64,000 bases of DNA, taken from Haliea sp. GTDB lineage: Bacteria; Pseudomonadota; Gammaproteobacteria; Pseudomonadales; Halieaceae. How positions within the stretch are numbered: position 1 is the first letter of the stretch; each line of letters opens with the position of its first letter. Below the pieces are notes generated by a model. That model worked only from the letters and a program-made list of their open reading frames with translations, ran no database searches and was not told where the DNA came from. A program made the position numbers and the translations under genes. Shown piece by piece: positions 39,402 to 49,666 of this stretch. The stretch is from NCBI GenBank assembly GCA_016704305.1, contig JADJAL010000027.1, forward strand, positions 1-64,000. The letters are read 5' to 3'.

Positions 39402-41274
39402 TTACAGGACTGTTATCTCTGCGCGATCTCGCAATCCACTCTGGAATTCCCTGTCGACCAGGCTGCTAAGCTCGTCAGCCAGCAGCTGTTCCAGTTGAGT
39501 TTTTTCAGTTACGGGCAGCGACTTGTAGTCGCCCGCATTTACCCGCTGCAGTTCGACAACGACAGCGTCGCCATTTGACGCCAGCACATAGTCTGCTGAC
39601 ACGGCATCCGCCGCGGGCGTCGGCAGTTCAAACACGCGACGCAATACTTCGGGCGGCACCACGGTATTACGTCGATCAACACCCATTTCAACCTGCAGTT
39701 CATAGCCCAGTTCAGCAACAATCTGATCCAATGGAAGACCGGTGCGCAATTTCTCAAGAACCTGGCCGGCCTGCGCTATAACGGCAGCACGCGCAGTTTC
39801 CTCAGCAAGCGCAACCACGACTTCCCCGCGCACAGAATCAAGTGGTTTCAGTTCGGGTGGATTGTGCTTGCGTACGCTCAGCACGACGAAACGGTTGTCG
39901 GGGGAGTTCAATCACCTCGCTGTTGTTGCCCGGCCTGCGGTACCTCTTCCGAGAACGCGGCCTCAACCAACGTGGAGTTGGCGAATAAACCTTCATTCTG
40001 CGCTCGCATTACAGCATCCGCACGCTTAACAGTCAGACCGAGTTCATTGGCGGGATATGTCAAGTCTTCTGAATTAAACGACAGATCCTTCAGCGATTCG
40101 ACGGATCGAAGCAAGTCTATACGCGCCTCATCCTCCTGGATGGTCTCCGTCAATTGCGATCGCATTTCCTCCAGACTGACCTCCTTCCCCTCACTGCGCT
40201 CCGTGACCAGGATTAAATGCGTTCCCGCTTCTGTCTGCACAGGCGCAGAAACAGCACCAGGCTGCAATTGCGTGATAGCACTTTCCATCGCGGCCGGGAA
40301 AGTATTCCCGCTGGTATACCCGAGGTCGCCGCCTTTATCGGCCGAACCAACATCGTCTGATAACTCCCTGGCCACATCGGCGAACGACTCGCCATTTGCA
40401 AGTTTTTCCTGGGCCTTGGCAATGCGTTCACTCACCTCATCCTCAGTATCCGTTTCAAAAAGAATGTGTGATACCCGACTCTGGGCTTGCAATTGGCTGT
40501 CCTGTTTGGCGAGTTCGTAAGCCTCCAGCACAGCGCTCTCTTCCACCGGTTCACGAAAATCATCGAGCGTCAGCTCCAGATAATCGATATCGACGGATTC
40601 CGGAGAACGAAAATTATCCTGATGGGCATCGTAGTAACCCTGGATTTGCGCGTCAGTAAATTGCACTGGAGTGGACAATTGTCCTCGCGGGATCGTGAAA
40701 TATCGCAGATTGCGTTGTTCCGCGATAATCCGGGTATTCACTTCCAACTCCCCGGGCGTTACAAATTCACTACCTGCTATTCCGCTTCGTAATTGATTCA
40801 CCAACATGTCATCGTACAAGCTTTGCTTGAGTAACTGGGCGTATATCCAGCGCTGGCGAGCACATTCTTATACGCCTCGGGTGAAAATACGCCATCTACC
40901 TGGAATTGGTCCATGCTGGCCACCAAGGTGCCGATCTCCGAGTTGGATATAGTCAAACCCATCTCATCGGCCGATTGCATCAGGAGTTTACGATTTATCA
41001 GCGCCTCCAGTGCTTGCGGGCCCAACCGCTCGTCATCCAGCAGTGATGGATCGAGGTTATCTCCCATCATCGCTATGAGCCGTCGTTTCTGCGTGTCCAA
41101 GGCCTGTTGCAACTCCTGTGGCTGAATCGGTTCACCATTGACTTCGGCAACCTCATTGCCACCACCACCCACCAGGATGGATTCAATACCAAAAAGCGAA
41201 CACGAGACGACCATCAATCCCACCACGATCTTGGCTGTAGTGCCCTGCACTTTCTCACGTATATTTTGAAGCAT
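39402..41274 (-). CDS. ppiD: Periplasmic folding chaperone PpiD, three frameshifts
   Basis: Inner-membrane-anchored periplasmic chaperone. The N-terminus MLQNIREKVQGTTAKIVVGLMVVSCSLFGIESIL is the single membrane anchor, followed by a SurA-like N domain and a parvulin domain (SRVSHILFETDTEDEV...DLGYTSGNTF). Four frames must be joined. A missing T at about 40830 restores YFKQSLYDDMLVNQL. An extra G in 39929-39931 and an extra G in 39900-39904 restore GNNSEVIELPDNRFVVLSV. The repaired protein is about 623 residues, normal for PpiD. It follows hupB as in many gammaproteobacteria. Confidence 0.9.
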
Positions 41275-41295
41275 GAATGTTACTCACAGGAAACT

Positions 41296-41322
41296 AAAAA
41301 AAAAGCGCACAAGAAAGTGCGC
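41296..41322 (-). terminator. Intrinsic terminator after hupB
   Basis: GCGCAC (41305-41310), loop of six, GTGCGC (41317-41322). Read leftward it is followed by nine U (the A run at 41296-41304). It separates hupB from ppiD. Confidence 0.88.
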
Positions 41323-41415
41323 CTTTTCAACAGAACTCACCCACGGCTCGTCAGGCGAGTCCAGATGATCGCGAACCCTGGTGGTTACGCTCTAATCCCA
41401 ATAATCCCGATCGCC

Positions 41416-41691
41416 TCAGGTGTTGAGCGCGTCTTTCAACCCTTTGCCGGGTTTGAAACCGGCCACCTTGGAAGCTTTGATCTCAATGGTAGCGCCAGTT
41501 TGTGGATTACGGCCACTGCGTGCATTGCGATTCTTAACAGAGAATGTGCCGAAGCCAACCAAGGCAACTTGGTCTCCCATTTTTAACTCATTAGTAATGC
41601 TGTCGAGCATGGCATCCAGTGCGCGACCAGCTGATGCTTTCGGCAAGTCTGCTGCAGTTGCTATCGCGTCAATCAATTCAGTTTTATTCAC
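41416..41691 (-). CDS. hupB: DNA-binding protein HU-beta
   Basis: Nucleoid protein that bends DNA as a dimer. 91 residues: MNKTELIDAIATAADLPKASAGRALDAML and the beta-arm region GFGTFSVKNRNARSGRNPQTGATIEIKASKVAGFKPGKGLKDAL. The start is a GTG at 41691 with a strong GAGGGG about 8 nt upstream, fitting high expression. Its place between lon and ppiD is the conserved hupB position. Confidence 0.97.
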   Translation of the reverse strand: MNKTELIDAIATAADLPKASAGRALDAMLDSITNELKMGDQVALVGFGTFSVKNRNARSGRNPQTGATIEIKASKVAGFKPGKGLKDALNT

Positions 41692-41730
41692 AATTTTTTC
41701 CCCTCGGAAGTTATCGCTGCGGATGTAGTA

Positions 41731-41748
41731 TGTTACCCCTAAGTAACA
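41731..41748. promoter_or_regulatory. Inverted repeat upstream of hupB
   Basis: TGTTAC-CCCTAA-GTAACA, a perfect palindrome with 6-bp arms, about 40 bp before the hupB start and within its likely promoter. Candidate operator; the cognate protein is unknown. Confidence 0.45.
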
Positions 41749-41899
41749 CGGAGCGCGATTTTTAATCTAGACTTGGCTCCATATCTCCAACTTTAGCCGC
41801 ATGTATTTTGATGATGCAGTCGACCCAGAAAAACATCATGCGGTTGGACGGACGACTGTATACCACAGCAGGAATCCCGGTCAATATTTCCCGCTCGCG

Positions 41900-44312
41900 T
41901 CAGTGCGTATTTATGCGATTTTTCTCCTCATTATCAGTGTCTGTTGTCGCTGTAATTGAGCCTGCAAGAAACTCTTCATCGCTCAATGGTTCAGGCATGG
42001 ACTCGAGCGCCAACGCAAGCACTTCATCAATCCATTTGACCGGACAGATTTTGAGATGCTCTGTAATATTCGCAGGCACTTCTTTTAAGTCTCTTTCATT
42101 CTCCTTGGGAATAATTACGGTTTTGATTCCACCACGCCGAGCGGCCAGCAGGCTTTTCCCCAGAGCCCACCGATAGGCGGGACCTCACCACGCAGGGTGA
42201 TTTCACCGGTCATCGCCACGTCCGATCGAACGGGTATATTAGTCAACACAGAAACCAGAGCCGTACACATTGCTACCCCAGCGCTGGGACCGTCTTTGGG
42301 CGTGGCTCCCTCGGGCACATGTATGTGTACATCGTGATTCTCGTGAAAATTGGAAGGTATGCCCAACATCTGGGCACGACTGCGAACGACGGTTGTAGCA
42401 GCCTGTATCGACTCCTGCATCACGTCGCCGAGTGAACCCGTCTGCACGTGGCGTCCCTTACCCTTTACGGCAACGGCTTCAATGGTTAACAGTTCACCAC
42501 CAACGGAAGTCCAGGCCAGACCGGTTACCTGACCTATTTTATTGGTCTCTTCTGCTATGCCGTAGTTGTATTTGCGCACGCCGAGTAGATCGGGAAGCAT
42601 TTCGGGTGTCACAGTTGTACCGCTAGCTATCTCTCCCAACGTCAGGGCTTTTACGATTTTGCGACATACCTTGGCGATCTGGCGCTCCAGTGCGCGCACA
42701 CCTGCCTCTCGTGTGTAGTAGCGGATCACATCGGTCACCGCCTCCTGGGCAATCAATAGCTCCTTATTTGTCAGGCCGTTTACCCGGATCTGCTTTGGAA
42801 TAAGGTAGCGCTCGGCGATATTAAGCTTCTCATCTTCTGTATAACCAGGAATGCGGATGACTTCCATGCGGTCCAACAACGGCGCGGGGATGTTCATCGT
42901 ATTTGAGGTACAAATGAACATCACATCCGATAAATCGTAGTCCACTTCCAGATAGTGGTCGTTAAAGGCATGGTTTTGCTCAGGATCAAGCACTTCCAGC
43001 ATCGCGGAGGCTGGATCTCCGCGATGATCCATCCCCATCTTGTCGATTTCGTCGAGTAGAAATAACGGATTCCGGACGCCTGCCTTGGACATTTTCTGTA
43101 GCAATTTTCCCGGCATTGAACCGATGTAAGTCCTGCGATGTCCGCGTATTTCAGCTTCGTCACGAACGCCACCAAGCGCCATGCGCACAAATTTTCGATT
43201 GGTAGCTCGCGCGAGTGATTCACCCAGCGAGGTCTTGCCAACCCCCGGCGGACCCACCAGGCACAAGACGGGACCTTTAACTTTGCGCACCCGTTTTTGC
43301 ACGGCGAGGTATTCGATAATACGATCCTTCACCTCTTCAAGACCGTAATGATCCTCATCCAATATTGCCGACGCCCTTTTCAGGTCATGTTTCACTTTGC
43401 TGCGCTTGGTCCAGGGGACGTTGACCATCCAGTCTATGTAACTGCGCACGACGGACGCTTCAGCGGACATTGGCGACATCATCTTCAGCTTGTTCAGTTC
43501 GGCTTGCGCCTTCGCTCTGGCCTCTTGCGGCATTCGCGCTTTTTCGATGCGGGATTGCAGTTCATCAAGCTCATTGGGCGCTTCATCCATATCACCCAGT
43601 TCGCGTTGAATCGCCTTCATCTGTTCATTGAGGTAGTATTCGCGTTGGCTCTTCTCCATCTGCTTCTTGACACGTCCGCGAATACGCTTTTCTACCTGAA
43701 ACAGGTCAATCTCTGCATCCATCAAACCCATCAGGTGATCCAGTCTGGCGCGGATTCCGGATATCTCCAGGATATGCTGCTTCTCCTCCAGAGGCACACT
43801 CATATGTGCTGCAATGGTGTCGGCCAGGCGTCCGGGCTCGTCTATACCAGTAAGCGACGTGAGAACCTCCGCAGGCACTTTTTGCTCAGGTTTACGTATT
43901 TTTCGAACTGGGCTACGGTAGTGCGCAAAAGCTGAGCAACCTCACGCTCTGGGATTTCATCACTGAGAATTTCACGCACGCCTGCCAGGCTGAATGGCCC
44001 TTCGTCATCCACATTATCGAGAGCGGCTCGATACCCCCCCTCCACAAGCACTTTGATCGTGCCATCAGGCAACTTTAGCAATTGCAAAATATTGGACACG
44101 GTGCCAACTTGATAGATGCCGTCAGCCGTAGGGTTATCATCGGCTGCGTTGCGTTGCGCTACCAGCAACACCTGTTTGTCATTTGCCATGGCATCTTCCA
44201 GGGCTTCAATAGACCGTTCACGTCCAACAAAGAGTGGGAGCACCATGTGCGGATACACGACCACATCTCTCAGGGGCAGAAGAGGTAATGTGATGACAGA
44301 GGAAGAACCCAT
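41900..44312 (-). CDS. lon: ATP-dependent protease Lon, two frameshifts
   Basis: Cytoplasmic AAA+ serine protease. N-terminal substrate domain (LPLLPLRDVVVYPHMVLPLFVGRERSI), Walker A GPPGVGKTSLGESLA, sensor region, and protease domain with the serine in PKDGPSAGVAMC. A missing A in 43879-43883 breaks SKK/VPAEVLTSLTG, and a missing A in 42154-42157 breaks GLWGKSLLAARRGG. With both repaired, translation runs through TVIIPKENERDLKEVPANI to a TGA at 41900, about 804 residues. The ATG at 44312 has GGAG 9 nt upstream. A heat-shock-like promoter precedes it. Confidence 0.96.
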
Positions 44313-44355
44313 GTGACTCTCCGGGTTTTGTAGAAATGGAATGTACAGTACTGAT

Positions 44356-44383
44356 ATTTGGGGACAATCTCAGCGATAACAAG
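44356..44383 (-). promoter_or_regulatory. Sigma-32 type promoter candidate for lon
   Basis: On the minus strand: CTTGTTA, 13 nt, CCCCAAAT, close to the heat-shock consensus CTTGAAA-N-CCCCATNT. The predicted start site near 44347 leaves about a 35-nt leader before the lon ATG. E. coli lon is a sigma-32 gene, so the match is plausible. Confidence 0.5.
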
Positions 44384-44465
44384 CCCGCTTAACACTGATT
44401 TGCCCGGCTAAGTTCACTACCGCCGCGCAACTGGGCGGGGCTTGACGACTATTCGTCAGTCGAGG

Positions 44466-45735
44466 CTACCGGATAGTCGGCTCGCTATTCTGATACACCA
44501 GCAGGGGTTCAGAGTCACCGCGAATCACCGATTCGTCAATAACGACCTTGCTGACGTCGTCGAGAGAGGGGATGTTATACATGGAATCGAGAAGCACGCT
44601 CTCCAGAATAGAGCGCAATCCACGAGCCCCAGTTTTGCGTTCCATGCCTTTCTCAGCGATGGCGCGAAGACCGTCTTCGCGGAAATCGACTTCGACGCCC
44701 TCCATTTCAAACAGCTTACTGTATTGTTTGGTTAGAGAGTTTTTGGGTTCCGTCAGAATTTGCACCAGCGCTTCCACATCGAGTTCTTCCAATGTCGCTA
44801 TAACGGGGAGTCGACCAACGAACTCTGGTATCAGGCCGTAATGTACCAGGTCCTCCGGCTCTAACTGCGATAGCAGTTCACCTACATTGCGCTTTTCATC
44901 CTTGCTCTTCACTTCCGCACCAAAGCCAATGCCACCTTTTTCCGAGCGGTTACGGATCACCTTTTCCAGTCCGGCAAACGCCCCGCCACAGATAAACAGA
45001 ATATTCGACGTATCGACCTGGAGGAATTCCTGCCGCGGGTGCTTGCGACCACCCTGCGGCGGCACCGACGCAATGGTTCCCTCAATCAGTTTTAGCAACG
45101 CCTGTTGCACGCCCTCGCCCGAGACATCACGCGTTATTGATGGATTGTCGGACTTGCGGGAAATCTTATCGATTTCGTCGATATAGACTATGCCAACCTG
45201 CGCTTTCTCGACATCATAATCACATTTTTGCAGTAATTTCTGGATGATATTTTCGACGTCTTCACCCACATAACCGGCCTCGGTGAGCGTCGTTGCATCC
45301 GCAATCGTGAAGGGTACATCAAGGAGCCGCGCCAGGGTCTCCGCCAGCAACGTCTTACCACTGCCCGTTGGACCGACCAGAAGAATGTTGCTTTTGCCTA
45401 ACTCAACGTCATCCCTGTTCTTGCTATGACGAAGGCGTTTGTAATGGTTATAGACAGCGACCGCCAACACCTTTTTCGCGCGCTGTTGCCCTATGACATA
45501 ATCATCAAGGATAGCTTTAATTTCCTGAGGTACCGGCAGGTGATCCTGTTTGGCGCCACCACTGGTTTCCTGAACTTCTTCGCGGATAATATCGTTGCAA
45601 AGATCGACACATTCATCGCAGATAAAAACCGAAGGGCCAGCAATAAGTTTACGGACCTCGTGTTGGCTCTTGCCACAGAAGGAGCAGTACAGCAGCTTGC
45701 TGCCATCATCACCATTTTAGTGGTTTTTCGCTCAT
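44466..45735 (-). CDS. clpX: Clp protease ATP-binding subunit ClpX, one frameshift
   Basis: AAA+ unfoldase that feeds ClpP. A zinc domain (YCSFCGKSQHEVRKL...ICDECVDLC), Walker A LVGPTGSGKTLLAE, Walker B GIVYIDEIDKI and the GYVGEDVENI pore loop are seen. The N-terminal domain lies in another frame from the ATG at 45735 (MSEKPL): the TTTT run at 45715-45718 has one base too many. Without it MSEKPLNGDDGSKLLYCSFC results and the protein has 422 residues. AGGA lies 8 nt before the ATG. It follows clpP by 102 nt. Confidence 0.96.
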
Positions 45736-45837
45736 CCAGCTATCCTAAGTCAATAAGTCTGCCCGTTACCTCATCAGACATTTCCACGATGATGTTTTTC
45801 GGGGGTATTTGCAAGTCCCGACAGGAATTAAATCACG

Positions 45838-46500
45838 TTATTTGGACTTATTCCCGTAGGCTATTCCCGCGCCTGCGCGGCTGCCGACCACTGCGTCCAC
45901 AAGGCCATATTCCTTGCTTTGTTCAGCATTCATAAAACGATCGCGCTCAGTATCGCGCTCAATGGTTTCAAGGCTTTGTCCCGTGTGTTCTGACATCAGT
46001 TGATTCAGTCGCTCACGGATGATCAAAATTTCCCTGGCTTGAATATCGATATCGGTAGCTTGTCCCTGCGCACCTCCGCTGGGCTGGTGAATCATCGTAC
46101 GTGCGTTGGGGAGACAAAACCGTTTACCCTTGGCGCCGCCAGACAATAAAAATGCGCCCATCGACGCTGCCTGCCCGATACACATCGTGCTGACATCCGG
46201 TTTGATAAACTGCATCGTGTCGTAAATTGAAAGGCCTGCGGTCACTGAACCGCCCGGCGAATTGATGTAAAGGTGAATATCCTTGTCCGGGTTTTCTGAT
46301 TCGAGGAACAGCAATTGCGCAACGATCAGATTCGCCATATGGTCCTCAACAGTACCGACGGCGAAGATGACCCGCTCTTTCAATAGTCTGGAATAGATAT
46401 CATAGGAACGCTCGCCGCGCGCCGTTTGCTCCACAACCATGGGAATTAGCCCGAGACTATTAATTTTATATCTATCTTGCCCGTCGAGATGAATTGCCAT
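45838..46500 (-). CDS. clpP: ATP-dependent Clp protease proteolytic subunit ClpP
   Basis: Serine protease forming the 14-mer chamber used by ClpX. 220 residues with a short propeptide; catalytic triad S113 (GQAASMGAFLLS), H138 (ARTMIHQPSGG) and D187 (TERDRFM). Intact. It sits between tig and clpX in the conserved order. Confidence 0.98.
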   Translation of the reverse strand: MAIHLDGQDRYKINSLGLIPMVVEQTARGERSYDIYSRLLKERVIFAVGTVEDHMANLIVAQLLFLESENPDKDIHLYINSPGGSVTAGLSIYDTMQFIKPDVSTMCIGQAASMGAFLLSGGAKGKRFCLPNARTMIHQPSGGAQGQATDIDIQAREILIIRERLNQLMSEHTGQSLETIERDTERDRFMNAEQSKEYGLVDAVVGSRAGAGIAYGNKSK

Positions 46501-46583
46501 ATTCGCTATCCCCAGGTTGTGGTTTTGTTCTGAATCCCGACGGGGCTATCACCCCCGCCCGTGTTACTGCCAGCTTCAGTCCG

Positions 46584-47891
46584 CTACTGATTGATAGCGT
46601 CCTGATAGTTACAATCCTTGGTCACTATATTGGCCTTCTCCAGCAGCTTTTCAACCACCAGGTCTTCCAATACTTTCGACTCAACCGCTGCAAGTTGCTG
46701 CTGGTTGGAGTAATAATAATCGATCACTTCCTGCGGATTCTGGTAGGTCGAGGCCATTTCTTCAATGACCTCACGCACCTTCTACCGGCCGGGTTTGAGG
46801 TCATTTTTCGCCACTATCTCGGCAAGTACCAAGCCCAGCTTGACCCGGCGTTCTGCATTTTCTGCAAACATGGTATCGGGCAATAATGACTTCAGATCCA
46901 AGTTCTGATTGCCCAGGCCGCCATACTGCTGAAACATCTGATTCCTTAACGCAGTAATCTCTTGATCAATCAGGGCTTTAGGCACCTCCAGCGACTTGTG
47001 TGCCTCAAGCACCGCATCCATTACCTGCTGTTTGAGTTTCGACTGCACGGCGTTTTTAAGCTCCCTCGCCATGTTGTCGGCTACCTCTTTGCGGAACCGC
47101 TCTTCGCCGCCATCTTCAACACCATATTTGGCAAACAGGGCCTCGTCCAGCGCCGCAGGAACCAATTGTTGGATATTCTTCACCGTTATCTTGAACTGGA
47201 CTGCAGCGCCTTTTAACTCCTCGCTGTGGTAATCCTCTGGAAAGCGCAGTGCCAAAGTACGTTCCTCGCCTGTGGTCATACCTACGATTCCATCCTCAAA
47301 TCCTGGAATCATACGGCCTGAGCCCAACTCCAGATCACTGTCCTGGGCACTCCCCCCGGCGAACTCTTCGCCATCGCGCGTGCCAAGATAGTCAATAGTG
47401 ACCTTGTCGGTGAGCACTGAAGCGCGCTCCACCGACTCCCACGTCCCCTGCTGCTTGCGGAATACGTCGATCATCTTGTCGACATCTTCGTCCTTCACCT
47501 GTGCGACCACCTGCTCCACGGAAAAGCCTTTCATCTCCGCAAGTTCGACTTCGGGATATACCTCAAAGGTGGCGACATACTGTAGTTCTTTGCCCTGTTC
47601 CAGGTTTTTCGGCTCAATGCTGGGCAGTCCGGCCGGGCGAAGCTTTTCCTGGATAACGGCTTCACGGAACGACTCGTTAACAACTTCCCCAACGACTTCC
47701 TGACGAATACCGGCACCGAAGCGCTGACGCATAACTTTCATAGGGACCTTGCCGGGACGAAAACCGGGAAGTCGGATATTCCTGGACGCTTTTTGCAAGC
47801 GCGTGTCCACTTCCGATTCCACGCGCTCAGCGGGTACGCCCACGGTCAAGCGACGCTCCAGATTAGAGGTCGTTTCAATTGATACCCGCAT
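46584..47891 (-). CDS. tig: Trigger factor Tig with an in-frame amber codon
   Basis: Ribosome-bound chaperone and prolyl isomerase. The ribosome-binding signature is GFRPGKVPMKVMRQRFG, followed by the FKBP-like domain (KVTIDYLGTRDGEEFAGG) and the C-terminal arms. Translation stops at a TAG at 46782-46784 (after LKPGR), yet the same frame continues directly with KVREVIEEMASTYQNPQEVIDYY to 46584, the normal C-terminus, about 435 residues in all. Unlike the other lesions this is not a frameshift; a G-to-T change (GAG to TAG) would explain it. Confidence 0.93.
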
Positions 47892-47991
47892 AGTAGTTCC
47901 TCATCATTCGATTATTCTTGCGGCACATTTGGCGCCCCATAACACGACGACATCACCCGGTTTCTAATAGGGTGACGCCGTCCTCATTTAT

Positions 47992-48074
47992 TGGTGCGGA
48001 AGGAGAGACTCGAACTCTCACCTTGCGGCACTGGAACCTAAATCCAGCGCGTATACCAATTTCGCCACTTCCGC
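47992..48074 (-). tRNA. tRNA-Leu (anticodon UAG)
   Basis: Cloverleaf on the minus strand: acceptor GCGGAAG pairs with CTTCCGC followed by A and encoded CCA. The anticodon loop TTTAGGT within CTGGA...TCCAG gives UAG. A short variable arm (TGCCGCAAGGTG) and GTTCGAGTC T-loop are present. It decodes CUA and, by wobble, CUG. It lies just upstream of tig. Confidence 0.95.
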
Positions 48075-48304
48075 TTGGAAAATATCCGTCGACCAGATAG
48101 AAATAACTGCACAAATTCTGGTTAACGTATTGATTGAAGCAGGTTTTTGACTATCAACAGCCTCTAAAATAGGGGCTGGCGCAAGGGCGCTGATTCTGCC
48201 ATAAAGGTGGCATCGATTCAACCGCCGGAATGCGCTGCGGAACCGGAGGTGTAGCGGTACTCAAGTGCGTTTGGGCGTCGTCGACCTTGAGCCATGGCTG
48301 AAGA

Positions 48305-49363
48305 TCACTGTGTTAGACAATCTGGATCAAATCTGTACTCGCCCCGTAGCCACTGTGCCACCTCCAAAGCGGCAGGCCCGGGCAATTGCGCATACTCGGC
48401 AGCGAGAACCTTGCAACGCTGCTCTCCAAGACCGGAAAGCCCTGCTTGCTCGAATACACCTTGATCCCGGGTCACCCGCTCCCAGGTGGCTGGCCCCAAT
48501 ATCCGGGACAATGCATCTTCATTGAACAAGCCATTACCATATAACGCGGCCAACCCACTCAGGGCGGGCAAGGACAATAAGCCCTGGTTCATAGGATTGC
48601 ACAAATGACCCGTTAAAAGTGGCCGCAAAGCGGGCGATCTCGAATGCAACTTCCTGGTATAGAGAAAGTTACTGCGCACCGCGCCATCATTGACCGGATA
48701 GTTGTCCCACAGGATAACGGGGCGCTGCAACTGCTGGACTATAGCTTCAATATCACTGACGGTAATCGCCTCCGAACACACCTTGTTCCCCGTCCAGAAT
48801 ATACCAACATCCTGCGGCAGCTCCCGGCCCAGTTGCGACCAATAGTCCAGCGGCATGCGACCAAAGTACTTTTCCAATACCGGATCAAACGAGTAGTAGG
48901 TTGGGCATACCAGGACATGCACGCCCGGCAACCAGTGGCACACATCGGCCACGATCTCCGCCTGACGTGTCGCGAGTGATTGCAGGTCTCCGGGCATATC
49001 ATCAAACAACACCGCTATGACTGGCGCATGCAGTTGGCCCAATCGCTCAACTTTGCGCTTGAGCGCTGCCCGTTCGGGCAACCCGTAATTTCGATAGAGT
49101 TCCACCGGGGACAGACCAACACCCCACTGAATGCCCCGTAGTTTGTAAGCTGAAGACAATAGGACCAACTCTCGCCACTCGGCTTCTGGCCAGTCCTCTT
49201 GCCAGTTTCTGCGCAGGTACAAATCGCCCTTGGGGCAATAAATGCATGTATTGAGCCCAGCTTCGACAAGATAGTCTGCGTATGCCACACGGGTATCAAA
49301 AGTCCAGGTACGGCCATAATAGCCCTCGATTATTCCGGCGAGAAACTCTGTCGAACTTGTCAT
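48305..49363 (-). CDS. GH84-like beta-N-acetylglucosaminidase domain protein
   Basis: 352 residues, no signal peptide. AGIIEGYYGRTWTF at the N-terminus and the adjacent aspartates in VIAVLFDDMPGD (D121, D122) match the catalytic strands of GH84 (O-GlcNAcase/hyaluronidase-type) enzymes, which use substrate-assisted catalysis through two Asp residues. VLVCPTYYSFDPVLEKYFG and FWTGNKVCSEAIT follow the family pattern. Likely role: removal of N-acetylglucosamine from a glycan or peptidoglycan fragment in the cytoplasm. It stands alone between tRNA-Leu and a possible RNA gene. Confidence 0.8.
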   Translation of the reverse strand: MTSSTEFLAGIIEGYYGRTWTFDTRVAYADYLVEAGLNTCIYCPKGDLYLRRNWQEDWPEAEWRELVLLSSAYKLRGIQWGVGLSPVELYRNYGLPERAALKRKVERLGQLHAPVIAVLFDDMPGDLQSLATRQAEIVADVCHWLPGVHVLVCPTYYSFDPVLEKYFGRMPLDYWSQLGRELPQDVGIFWTGNKVCSEAITVSDIEAIVQQLQRPVILWDNYPVNDGAVRSNFLYTRKLHSRSPALRPLLTGHLCNPMNQGLLSLPALSGLAALYGNGLFNEDALSRILGPATWERVTRDQGVFEQAGLSGLGEQRCKVLAAEYAQLPGPAALEVAQWLRGEYRFDPDCLTQ

Positions 49364-49418
49364 TTCATGAAGCTGCTTTCTAATTTGGATTTAAAAAATT
49401 ATTTTTTATAACTAAATA

Positions 49419-49602
49419 ACTTAAAAAATTAGCAAAAAAGTGTGGAAAAGTACCAACTTTAGGCAATACTGAAGCTGTGGTTGCCCATCCCCTAGCTCAA
49501 CCGGGCTGCCGCAAGGGCATAACCTTGCTCTTTTTGGGAAGCAATTCCTCTATGTTTCACTCCTAATGGTCTTGGTGGGTCCCTATCGGGACCCATTTTT
49601 TT
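49419..49602 (+). ncRNA. Candidate small RNA in the GH84-pilZ intergenic region
   Basis: The 303 nt between two leftward genes contains no convincing ORF but ends in a rightward terminator, so a plus-strand transcript is implied. TTTGGA (49384), 17 nt, TATAAC (49407) in a very AT-rich block would start RNA near 49419. The RNA would fold into several stems: GGCAA/TTGCC (49463-49485), GCAAGG/CCTTGC followed by TCTTTTT (49511-49535, a second terminator-like hairpin), GGAA/TTCC, and the final terminator. Length about 180 nt. I do not recognise its family. Confidence 0.4.
49576..49602 (+). terminator. Rightward intrinsic terminator
   Basis: TGGGTCCC, loop TATC, GGGACCCA, then seven T. Eight-bp perfect stem. 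The T run is only on the plus strand, so it cannot serve pilZ, which is read leftward. Confidence 0.85.
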
Positions 49603-49666
49603 AATCCATAAACTGATATTTTTCAATACTTTAGCACACAATTTGCAATACATTTTGAACAGCTAG

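Noticed and set aside
44443..44458. Hairpin TGACGA-CTAT-TCGTCA just after clpX as a terminator
   Set aside because: Perfect 6-bp stem but no U run on the minus strand, and it is followed by a C-rich stretch.
42154..45718. Programmed frameshifting in lon and clpX
   Set aside because: The runs are short, differ in sign and site, and are not known slippery sites in these families; the same pattern affects many unrelated genes, so error is simpler.
46782..46784. Genetic code change with TAG as a sense codon
   Set aside because: TAG ends other genes in the window normally, and only tig has an internal TAG.
48158..48178. CAGCCTC...GGGGCTG inverted repeat after the GH84 gene as a terminator
   Set aside because: Imperfect stem and no T run on either strand.
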